Positions 41,184 through 48,593 of a stretch of 64,000 nucleotides of DNA are shown here, one piece after another. Both the position numbers and the translations under genes were made by a program. The DNA comes from Jidongwangia harbinensis (lineage in GTDB: Bacteria > Actinomycetota > Actinomycetes > Mycobacteriales > Micromonosporaceae), in NCBI RefSeq assembly GCF_020216025.1, contig NZ_JAIWNC010000017.1, positions 1-64,000 on the forward strand. Direction: 5' to 3'. A model generated the notes under the pieces. That model made no database searches, was not told where the DNA came from, and saw nothing but the letters and a program-made list of their open reading frames with translations. Within the stretch, counting starts at the first letter, position 1. Each line of letters starts with the position of its first letter.

Positions 41184-43607
41184 GTGCCGATCCGGGGCGG
41201 ACTGCCACCACGCAACCCCCGTTTCGTCGGGCGGGAGCACCTGCTCGCCGACGTGCGCGGGTTGCTCGGCAACGGTCCGGTGGTGCTGCTGCCGCCCGCC
41301 GAACACCAGCTCGGCGGCACCGGGCGCACCCAGCTGGCCGTCGAGTACGCCTACCGCTACGGCGACACCTACGACCTGGTCTGGTGGATCCCGGCGGAGC
41401 AGACCGCGGGCATGCGGGCCGGGCTGGTCGGGCTGGCCCAGCGGCTCGGGCTGCCCGAGGCGCGCGACATCAACCGCACGCTCGGGGCGGTCCGGGACGC
41501 GCTGAGCCGCGGCGAGCCGTACCGGAACTGGCTCGTGGTCTTCGAGAACGCGAACCGGCCCGAGGACATCAAGCCGTACCTGCCGAGCGGCGCCGGCCAC
41601 GTACTGGTCACCTCGCGCAACCCGCGCTGGACCTCCGAGGTGGCGCAGGCCGTGCCGGTGCCGGTGTTCGACCGCCCGGACAGCGTGGACTTCCTGCGCC
41701 GCGGCGCGCCGGAACTGTCCGCAGAGGATGCCGACCGGCTCGCCGCCCACCTCGACGACGTGCCGATGGCACTGGAACAGGCGGCCGCGGTCCGGGCCGC
41801 CACCGGCTGGTCGGTCGACGAATATCTGCGCCGGTACGACCGGCGCGCCGCCGAGCTGGCCTTCCCGACCCCGTTCCGGGTGGCCTGGGACCTGGCCGCC
41901 ACCGCGTTGCGGGCCGCCTCGCCGTCCGCTTACCAACTGCTCGAACTGGCCGCGTTCCTGGCCAGTGCGCCGGTGCCGTGGCAGCTGCTGTGGGCGGTCC
42001 GCGGGCTGGACCTGTCGCCGGAACTCGCGCACACCGTCCGCCTGGATCGCCGGCTCAAGGCCGCCATGCGCCTGATCGGACAATACGGACTGGCCGATCT
42101 GGACCCGCCCGGCGAGCGCCTCACCGTGCACCCGCTGGTCCGGGGCATGCTCGGGCAGCAGCTCAGCTCCGACCGGCACGCGGCCCAGCTGCGCACCGTC
42201 CGGGCCATGCTGGCCGCCGCCGACCCCGGCGACCCGGACGCGCCGACCAACTGGCCCCGGTACGCCGAACTCACCGCCCACCTGGTGCACTCCGACGTGC
42301 TCGGCGGCGACACCGAGGACATCCGGCAACTGGTGGTCAACTGCATCCGGTTCCTCTACGCCCGCGGCGACTACGACAGCAGCCGCGACCTGGCCGCGCA
42401 GGCCGTGGCCCGCTGGCGCGACCTGGTCGGCGAGAACGACGACCAGACGCTGCTGGCCTCGTTCCACCTGGCGAACGCGCTGCGCGCGGTAGGCCGGATC
42501 GCGGACGCGCGCACACTCAACGCGCAGACGCTGCGGCGGCAGCGGGAGGTGCTCGGGGGCGACGACGAGACCACCCTGGCCACCGCCAACAGCGTCGGTG
42601 CCGACCTGCGCATGCAGGGCCACTTCGGGCAGGCCCGGCAACTCGACGCGGACAACCTGGTGCGCTACCGGCGGTTGTTCGGCGAGAGCTTCCCGACCGC
42701 GCTGCGCTGCGCCAACAACCTGGCCGCCGACCTGCGCCTGCTGGGCGACTTCCGGGGCGCCCGGGCACTGGACGAGCAGGTGCTGCGGCACCGGCAGGCG
42801 GTGCTGGTGGAGGGACACCCGGAGACCCTGTCCTCGCGCGGCGCGCTCGGGTTCGACCTGTTCGGGCTCGGCGACTACCCCGGGGCGGCGGAACTGCTGG
42901 CCGGCGGGCCCGCCGGCGCGCTCGGCGACGACCACCCGATGGTGCTGCTGGTGCGCCGGTACGCCGCGATGGCCGCGCGCCGGTGCGGCCAGCCGCACGC
43001 CCGGGACCTCGCCGAGGCGAACGTGGCGCTGTTCCGGCAGAAGTTCGGTGACCTCAACTCGGAGACGCTCGGCGCGATGGTGTCGCTGGCCAACTCCGCC
43101 CGGGTCGACGGCGATCTGGAGTCCGCGCACCGGCTGCTCGAACGCGCGGTGGCCCGCTATCACGCGGTGCTCGGCGACGAGCATCCGTTCACGCTCGCCG
43201 CGGCCGCGGACCTGGCCGGCGTGGTGCGGGCCGGCGGCCGGTACGCGGAGGCCCGGACCATCGACGCGGAAGCGCTCAGCGGTCTGCGGCGCAGCGTCGG
43301 CGCCGACCATCCGTTCACCCTGAGCTGCGCCAACGGGCTGGCCGCCGACCTGGTGCACCTGGGCGAGGCGCAACCGGCGCGGGAGCTGGCCGCGGACACC
43401 CTGACCCGGTCCCGGACGGTCCGCGGGACGGACCACCCGGACACCGCGGCCTGCGCCTGGAACGTCGCGCTGGACGCCGCCGACGAGACCGCTCAGCAGC
43501 AGGCGCTGAACTCGCTCACCAAGGCGTACGGCGAGAACCATCCGGTGATCCGGCTGGCCCAGGCCGGCGCCCGGCTGGAGACCGACATCGACCTGCCCCC
43601 GCTGTAG
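41184..43607 (+). CDS. NB-ARC/TPR protein (FxsT-like) with degraded P-loop
   Basis: This 807-residue protein has an N-terminal NB-ARC NTPase-like domain (about residues 10-330) and C-terminal tetratricopeptide repeats of about 42 residues ('QTLLASFHLANALRAVGRIA', 'TTLATANSVGADLRMQGHFG' and later copies). Segments such as YDLVWWIPAEQ match FxsT, the TPR protein of FxSxx-COOH systems, and an FxSxx precursor lies 3.2 kb beyond the gene end. The P-loop reads HQLGGTGRTQ instead of GxxGxGKT, with Lys replaced by Arg48. The Walker B-like WLVVFENAN has Glu where Asp is usual. ATP hydrolysis is therefore doubtful. GTG 41184 has GAAGGGG upstream. Confidence 0.85.
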   Translation: MPIRGGLPPRNPRFVGREHLLADVRGLLGNGPVVLLPPAEHQLGGTGRTQLAVEYAYRYGDTYDLVWWIPAEQTAGMRAGLVGLAQRLGLPEARDINRTLGAVRDALSRGEPYRNWLVVFENANRPEDIKPYLPSGAGHVLVTSRNPRWTSEVAQAVPVPVFDRPDSVDFLRRGAPELSAEDADRLAAHLDDVPMALEQAAAVRAATGWSVDEYLRRYDRRAAELAFPTPFRVAWDLAATALRAASPSAYQLLELAAFLASAPVPWQLLWAVRGLDLSPELAHTVRLDRRLKAAMRLIGQYGLADLDPPGERLTVHPLVRGMLGQQLSSDRHAAQLRTVRAMLAAADPGDPDAPTNWPRYAELTAHLVHSDVLGGDTEDIRQLVVNCIRFLYARGDYDSSRDLAAQAVARWRDLVGENDDQTLLASFHLANALRAVGRIADARTLNAQTLRRQREVLGGDDETTLATANSVGADLRMQGHFGQARQLDADNLVRYRRLFGESFPTALRCANNLAADLRLLGDFRGARALDEQVLRHRQAVLVEGHPETLSSRGALGFDLFGLGDYPGAAELLAGGPAGALGDDHPMVLLVRRYAAMAARRCGQPHARDLAEANVALFRQKFGDLNSETLGAMVSLANSARVDGDLESAHRLLERAVARYHAVLGDEHPFTLAAAADLAGVVRAGGRYAEARTIDAEALSGLRRSVGADHPFTLSCANGLAADLVHLGEAQPARELAADTLTRSRTVRGTDHPDTAACAWNVALDAADETAQQQALNSLTKAYGENHPVIRLAQAGARLETDIDLPPL

Positions 43608-43617
43608 CGGGCGGGGG

Positions 43618-45300
43618 TCAGGGCCGCAGCGACGACTCGCGGGACAGCAGGTCGGTGAGGTCGGACGCCGGCATCGGGCGGGCGAAGTGGTAACCCTGCG
43701 CCTGCGCGCACTCCAGCTCGCGCAGCCGTTCCGCCTGGGTCGCGTCCTCCACGCCCTCGGCCACCGGCGCCAGGTTGAACGTGCGGGCGATCTGCAGCAC
43801 CGCCTCGGCCACCGAAGCACCGTTGCCGCCCTGCATGGCCTGCACGAACGAGCGGTCGATCTTGACCACGTCGACCGGCAGCACACCCAGGTGGCTCAGC
43901 GACGAGAAGCCCGTGCCGAAGTCGTCCAGCGCGATGCGTACGCCAAGCGTCTTCAGCGCGCTCAGCACCCGGGCGGACTCCACCAGGTCGACCAGGGCCA
44001 CCGACTCGGTGAGCTCCAGCACCAGCAGGTGCGGCGGCAGCCCGGTGGACTCCAGCACCGCGCGGACCTCGTCGACCAGTTCCGGGTTCCCCAGCTGGGA
44101 CGCGGACAGGTTGACGTTCAACTCGAAGCCGGGCTGGTGCTGCTGCCACTCGGCGGCCTGCCGGCACGCCTGCTCCAGCACCCAGCCGCCGAGCTGCGGC
44201 AGCATGCCGAGCGACTCGGCCATGTCCAGGAAGGCGATCGGCGGCAGCACCCCGCGCTCGGGGTGGCGCCAGCGCACCAGCGCCTCGACGCCGACCGTGT
44301 GCTCCCCGTCCAGGTCCACGATGGGCTGGTAGAAGACCTCGAACTGCTCCTCGGCCAGGGCCAGGCGCAGTTCGGCCTCGTCCTGGCGCCGCTGCTGGGC
44401 CGCCGCGAACTGGGCCGGGTCGAACCGCCGCGCGACGCCCTTGCCGTCCGCCTTCGCCTGGTACAGCGCGAGGTCCGCCTCGCGCATCACCTCGTCCAGG
44501 TCCTTGCTGTTGCCGCGGGTCAGCGCGATGCCGGCGCTGGCCCGGATGGCCAGCACGGTGTCGCCGATCATCAGCGGCTGGGCCAGGTCACGCAGGATGC
44601 GGTTGGCCACGGTGTCGGCGATCTGGTCGTCGACCAGCCGGGGGAGCAGCACCACGAACTCGTCACCGTCCAGCCGGGACACGGTGTCGTGGGCCCGCAC
44701 GGTGGCGTTCAGGCGTTCCGCCGCGATCCGCAGCAGCTCGTCGCCGATGGCGTGCCCGTACACGTCGTTGACCTCCTTGAACCCGTCCAGGTCCACGAGG
44801 ATCACGGCGGTCATGGTGTCTTCCGCCTCGGCCAGCGTGTCGGTGGCGTGGTCCATGAACATCTTCCGGTTGCCCAGCTCGGTGAGCGGGTCGTGGAAGG
44901 CCTGCCGGGCCAGGACCGCGCGCTGCCGGCTCAGGTCCCGCATCAACGTGAGGTTGGTGCGGGTGCCGATGAACTGGCGGATCAGCAGGATCGCCGACAC
45001 CGCGATCAGCAGCCAGGTCAGCTCCGGGCCGACGTTGCCGTCCCGGTAGTGCCAGAACGCCGCCATGGCGACCGCGGTGGCCACCGGCAGGTGGCGCAGC
45101 AGGGCCCAGCGGCGGGTCAGTGCGATCAGTCCCGCGCCGGTCAACGCGACCACGCCGATCGGGACCAGGAGGCCACTCGGGCCCGGCTGGCGGTCCGCGA
45201 ACAGCAACGGCCACAGCACCATCAGTACGGAAGTCACGATCATCGCGTCGTCGGTACCCCGTCGTACGCGGTCCATCGCTCCACCGGTCTTCTGAGCCAT
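43618..45300 (-). CDS. Membrane GGDEF-EAL c-di-GMP protein
   Basis: This 560-residue protein has several N-terminal TM helices (about residues 18-110), a GGDEF domain with the site written RLDGDEFVV (first Gly replaced by Asp) and an EAL domain with intact VGVEALVRW, LELTES and 'IALDDFGTGFSSL' motifs. It is thus a likely phosphodiesterase with uncertain cyclase activity. GGAGGTGGAGC precedes ATG 45300. It lies between the FxsT-like gene and the HExxH gene, and could influence the pilus locus 6 kb away through c-di-GMP. Confidence 0.93.
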   Translation of the reverse strand: MAQKTGGAMDRVRRGTDDAMIVTSVLMVLWPLLFADRQPGPSGLLVPIGVVALTGAGLIALTRRWALLRHLPVATAVAMAAFWHYRDGNVGPELTWLLIAVSAILLIRQFIGTRTNLTLMRDLSRQRAVLARQAFHDPLTELGNRKMFMDHATDTLAEAEDTMTAVILVDLDGFKEVNDVYGHAIGDELLRIAAERLNATVRAHDTVSRLDGDEFVVLLPRLVDDQIADTVANRILRDLAQPLMIGDTVLAIRASAGIALTRGNSKDLDEVMREADLALYQAKADGKGVARRFDPAQFAAAQQRRQDEAELRLALAEEQFEVFYQPIVDLDGEHTVGVEALVRWRHPERGVLPPIAFLDMAESLGMLPQLGGWVLEQACRQAAEWQQHQPGFELNVNLSASQLGNPELVDEVRAVLESTGLPPHLLVLELTESVALVDLVESARVLSALKTLGVRIALDDFGTGFSSLSHLGVLPVDVVKIDRSFVQAMQGGNGASVAEAVLQIARTFNLAPVAEGVEDATQAERLRELECAQAQGYHFARPMPASDLTDLLSRESSLRP

Positions 45301-45352
45301 GCTCCACCTCCGGGTGAGCACATCGGCCCGACCCCGGCCGACATGAGCAGAG

Positions 45353-46846
45353 CTAACCGGAAATCCAGGAGGCGAACTCGAGCGGGTCCGGGCGGGCGCC
45401 CAGCGCGCGGTATCCGGCGACCACCACCTCCAGGCGATCCAGGCGGTCCGCGACCAGGGCGAGGCCCGTCCAGGCGGCGTCGTCCGCCGGCTCCGCGACA
45501 ATCCCTTTCTGGTACGCGGACAGTGCGGTCCCGTGGTCTCCGCCCAGCAGGGCGGCGTCTCCGGCCGAGGCGCGGCCGCCGGGCCGGTGGACGGTCACCG
45601 GCCCGGTGTCCCCGCGCAACGAGTGGTGCATCAGATCGAGGCGGGCGCTGTTCTCCAGGGCCCGGCGCGGCGACGGCACCAGCCGGGACTCCACCCGGGG
45701 CGGCCGTGCCCCGCGCCGCCACGCCGCCGCCAGCGCCGCCGCGTCGCCCGGGTCGACCGCCCGGTTGCGCAGGCGCCAGCGCAGCCGATGGTCCGCGTTG
45801 GCGTGCCCGGCCAGGCGGGCCACCCGCGGCTCGACCGGCTCGTCCAGCCAGGTTCCGACCTCGGCGCGCAGCGCGTCGACGAACCGGGCCCCGGCCGCGG
45901 TCAGCGCACCGCCGGCCCGCAGCCGGTCCGCGGTGCCGGCCACCGCCTCCCGCCACCGGGCGAACTCGAAGGCGGCCAGCGGATCACCGGTGGCGGCGGC
46001 CTCGGCCCGCCAGAACCGGGTGACGGCCAGGTAGGCGTACGCGCCGTGCAGCAGCCCGGACGGCGGGCGCGGATCGTCCCGCCACGGCGAGTAGTCCGGC
46101 ACCGCCGGCGCCCCGACCAGGTCGAAGAGGGCGGTCACCGCGTTCAGGACGCTGTGCTGCGCCTCGTGCAGCAGCCCGACCGCGAGCGCGGTGCCGTCCG
46201 CGGGCGCCGACATGGCCACCGCGCCGTACGCGTCGGCCGAGGTGGCGCTGATCCCGCGGGCGGACGGGTCCGGCCGGACCGGGACCACCAGCTCCAGCAC
46301 GGCGGCCAGGATGCGGGCGTCCGGGCGGTGCCGCTCGACCAGCAGCCGCCAGGCCGCGGTGAGGCAGGTCTGCCAGTGGGCGGTTTCCGCCGCGGTGAGC
46401 CGGTCGGCCGGGACGAGCCCGAGCAGGGCCCGTCGCGGGTCGGTGTCGTCCAGCCGGACGCGCAGCGTGAGGCCGTCGTGCTCGACGCTCAGCCGCCGCG
46501 CGTCTTTCGGAGCTCTTGCTGCGTGCCTTCCATCCGTTTTGTGCGGCTCTGTCGTCTGTGCCGGCCGCGGCCCGCCGTGGCGGAGCGCCCGCAGGCGGTG
46601 TGCCGCCCACGCACCGAACAGCGGGTCGGCGAGCCGGGCGCGGGTCTGTTCGGGTGCGGTGCGCTCCTCGGCGCACAGGCGTGCGTACCACGGGCCGGCC
46701 TCGTCCGGTGCCGCCCGGACGATCTCCCGGAGCAGCAGCAGGTGCCGGCTGAGCGCGGCCCGGCGCAGGTGGGCGAGGGTGGCGGCGTCGGGCCGCCCGG
46801 CGCCCAGCGCGGCGTACGCGGCGTCGGAGAGGCTGAGCCGGTCCAC
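45353..46846 (-). CDS. Stand-alone HExxH-motif enzyme of an FxSxx-COOH locus
   Basis: This 497-residue cytoplasmic protein has the HEXXH RiPP-associated domain: metal motif LLHEAQHSVLNAV (H227, E228, H231), with conserved-looking surroundings 'VPDYSPWRDDPRPPSGLLHG' and 'AYLAVTRFWRAEA' downstream. In many genomes this domain is the C-terminal part of the radical-SAM FxsB maturase; from memory, such fused domains have been assigned 2-oxoglutarate-dependent beta-hydroxylation of the peptide. Here it is a separate protein with no CxxxCxxC cluster motif. GTG 46846 lies 4 bases after the stop of the precursor gene, so the two are coupled. A TPR-like segment is near the C-terminus. Confidence 0.82.
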   Translation of the reverse strand: MDRLSLSDAAYAALGAGRPDAATLAHLRRAALSRHLLLLREIVRAAPDEAGPWYARLCAEERTAPEQTRARLADPLFGAWAAHRLRALRHGGPRPAQTTEPHKTDGRHAARAPKDARRLSVEHDGLTLRVRLDDTDPRRALLGLVPADRLTAAETAHWQTCLTAAWRLLVERHRPDARILAAVLELVVPVRPDPSARGISATSADAYGAVAMSAPADGTALAVGLLHEAQHSVLNAVTALFDLVGAPAVPDYSPWRDDPRPPSGLLHGAYAYLAVTRFWRAEAAATGDPLAAFEFARWREAVAGTADRLRAGGALTAAGARFVDALRAEVGTWLDEPVEPRVARLAGHANADHRLRWRLRNRAVDPGDAAALAAAWRRGARPPRVESRLVPSPRRALENSARLDLMHHSLRGDTGPVTVHRPGGRASAGDAALLGGDHGTALSAYQKGIVAEPADDAAWTGLALVADRLDRLEVVVAGYRALGARPDPLEFASWISG

Positions 46847-46850
46847 GCCG

Positions 46851-47033
46851 CTACAACGCCGAGTTGAAACCGGCGATCGGCTCGCCCGGCCGGGCCAGGT
46901 CGTCGGCGAGCCGGCGCACGGCCTGCGCCAGCGCGGAGTCGTCGTCCTCGGTCAGGTCGGTGAGGGCGGCCAGCGACATGCCGGAGAGATCCACCATCGC
47001 CGAGCGCCACTCGGGTTCCGCATCCTCGGGCAA
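46851..47033 (-). CDS. fxsA: FxSxx-COOH RiPP precursor peptide
   Basis: This 60-residue peptide ends in EPIAGFNSAL, so residues 56-60 are F-N-S-A-L, the FxSxx-COOH signature. The leader shows the family's VDLSGMSLAAL and DSALAQAVRRL segments. In characterised FxSxx systems a radical-SAM enzyme cross-links side chains in this tail. The start is TTG 47033 with a perfect AGGAGGT 7 bases upstream; an ATG at 47081 is in frame but has no such site. It is followed 4 bases later by the HExxH enzyme gene. The predicted modified residues are F56, N57 and S58. Confidence 0.92.
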   Translation of the reverse strand: MPEDAEPEWRSAMVDLSGMSLAALTDLTEDDDSALAQAVRRLADDLARPGEPIAGFNSAL

Positions 47034-47220
47034 GGCACCTACCTCCTGCCGGGCGGGTATTTGCCGACCGGCAACGGTCAATGTATTGCCGCCAGATTAC
47101 GGTGCGGTCGCCGGGTCGGGTGATGTGGCGGCGTGGCCGCCCTGGGGGTCGCAAGAGTTTGCCCGGCCGTGATCTCATAGAACGCCGACACAGGGAAAAG
47201 TCGGCAACGGAGGACAAACT

Positions 47221-47715
47221 GTGCTGGGTCGAAATCTGGACGACGCCGAGGAATGGGTCCGCTCCTGGAGCGCCCAGGTCTCCGGAGGCGCCGAGGCCGC
47301 GGCGGCGCTGGCGGACCGCGTCGCGGGGCTGGCGTCATCGGCGACCGGTGACGGCGTCCGGGTCACCGTGGCCAGTTCGGGCAACGTCACCGCACTGGAG
47401 CTGACCGACCGGGTCCAGCGGCTCTCCGCTGCCGATCTGTCCGCCGAGATCCTCCGGGTGATGCGGCGGGCCCAGGCCGGCCTGTCCGAGCGGGTCGCCG
47501 ATGCGGTCGACGAGACGGTCGGCGCCGACACCGAGACCGGCCGCGCCGTACTGGACAGCTTCGCGCAACGGTTCCCCGGTGAGCCGGACGACGAGCCCGC
47601 GGCGCCGGTGATGCCGTCACCGCCGCCGTTTCCGACGTTCCAGAACCGCCCGTCGCTGCCGCACCAGGCACCGGGCGGCGGGTTCGAGAGCGGTCGCGAC
47701 AGCCGGGCACGCTGA
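47221..47715 (+). CDS. YbaB/EbfC-like protein with Pro-rich tail
   Basis: This 164-residue protein has an N-terminal YbaB-type alpha-beta-alpha domain (about residues 12-105; central strands 'GVRVTVASSGNVTALELTDR') and a Pro/Ser-rich C-terminal tail. YbaB/EbfC proteins are nucleoid-associated dimers, but actinobacteria carry many paralogues away from dnaX-recR, as here. The start is GTG 47221 after CGGAGGACAAACT. It diverges from the FxSxx precursor across 187 bases and is followed 23 bases later by a small gene. Confidence 0.78.
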   Translation: MLGRNLDDAEEWVRSWSAQVSGGAEAAAALADRVAGLASSATGDGVRVTVASSGNVTALELTDRVQRLSAADLSAEILRVMRRAQAGLSERVADAVDETVGADTETGRAVLDSFAQRFPGEPDDEPAAPVMPSPPPFPTFQNRPSLPHQAPGGGFESGRDSRAR

Positions 47716-47738
47716 CGCCAGGCAAGGAAGGACGGAAG

Positions 47739-48119
47739 ATGAACACGCCACTCCCCAGCCGGGGACCGGCGCCGCCGGTGGAGCAGATGAGCAACGCCGA
47801 GCTGGCGCGGATGGTGGAGGCCGAGCATCCGTACCGCGGCAAGGCTCTGTTCGAGCTGTCCGACCGGATCGCGGCCGACGACGACGCGGCCACCAAGGTG
47901 GCGATGCTGAGCCGGCTCCGGTCGCTGCGTGACGCCCGCCTGTTCGACCGGGTGTCGCTGGCCTGGTCGGGCATCATCGCGCTGCTCGCCGCCGAGACCA
48001 CCCACGCGCGGGCCGCGGCGTACGAGGCGTTCTACGCCCTGGGGCAGGCCGAGCAGCAGGACATGCTGGACTACCTCGAGGTGCCCACGATCGAGGAGGC
48101 CCACCCGCGGATCGCCTGA
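47739..48119 (+). CDS. Hypothetical alpha-helical protein
   Basis: This 126-residue protein of unknown function begins at ATG 47739 with AAGGAAGGACGG upstream. The predicted fold is all-helical, with segments such as 'NAELARMVEAEHPYRGKALF' and 'AYEAFYALGQAEQQDMLDYL'. There is no signal peptide, membrane helix or catalytic motif. It probably forms an operon with the YbaB-like gene before it. A partner role for that protein is possible but unsupported beyond position. Confidence 0.65.
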   Translation: MNTPLPSRGPAPPVEQMSNAELARMVEAEHPYRGKALFELSDRIAADDDAATKVAMLSRLRSLRDARLFDRVSLAWSGIIALLAAETTHARAAAYEAFYALGQAEQQDMLDYLEVPTIEEAHPRIA

Positions 48120-48126
48120 CGCGGGC

Positions 48127-48149
48127 GGGCCACTCGGCCCACGTGGCCC
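48127..48149. terminator. Weak hairpin between convergent genes
   Basis: GGGCCAC (48127-48133) and GTGGCCC (48143-48149) can form a 7-bp stem with a 9-base loop between the stops of two convergent genes. It is short, and no T-tract follows. Confidence 0.3.
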
Positions 48150-48155
48150 TACGGG

Positions 48156-48440
48156 TCAGTCGACGACCTTGACGTCCTTCCAGAACGCCACCCGGTCCCG
48201 GACCGCCTTGGCGTCCGGCTTGGGGTCCGGGTAGAACCAGACCGCGTCGCGGCTCTCCACCTCGCCGGACTGCAGGCTGTAGTACGACGCCTTGCCCTTC
48301 CAGGGGCAGACGGTGTGCGTGTCGGAGGGGCGAACCAGGTCGTCCCGCAGAGACTCCCGCGGGAAGTAGTGGTTGCCCTCGATCACCACGGTGTCGTCGC
48401 TCTCGGCGATGATCTCGTCGTTCCAGATTGCCTTCGGCAT
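48156..48440 (-). CDS. DUF427 family protein
   Basis: This 94-residue single-domain DUF427 protein shows the family pattern MPKAIWNDEIIAESDDTVVI, then YFPRESLRDDL, TVCPWKGKASYYS and a C-terminal 'AVWFYPDPKPDAKAVRDRVA'. The family has a small beta-rich fold and no established biochemical role. ATG 48440 is the natural start. It is monocistronic and convergent with the hypothetical gene before it. Confidence 0.9.
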   Translation of the reverse strand: MPKAIWNDEIIAESDDTVVIEGNHYFPRESLRDDLVRPSDTHTVCPWKGKASYYSLQSGEVESRDAVWFYPDPKPDAKAVRDRVAFWKDVKVVD

Positions 48441-48593
48441 ATCCCGAACGTAGCGCGCCTCTCGACCACCGTCCGATATGTGGGGGTTATTCAGCTCCGC
48501 TGGGTGAATCGTGGTGGGTCGTACGGACATTGCCGGGTCCGTGGGCGAAGATCTAGTGTCGACCTGGCCGTATCCCGCGACGAGAGCGCCGAG

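Noticed and set aside
47221..47715. YbaB-like gene as the dnaX-recR-linked housekeeping ybaB
   Set aside because: No dnaX or recR is adjacent and the protein has a Pro-rich tail, so it is a paralogue.
41100..48500. Search for a radical-SAM FxsB gene near the FxSxx precursor
   Set aside because: No CxxxCxxC cluster protein was found in either strand here or elsewhere in the window.
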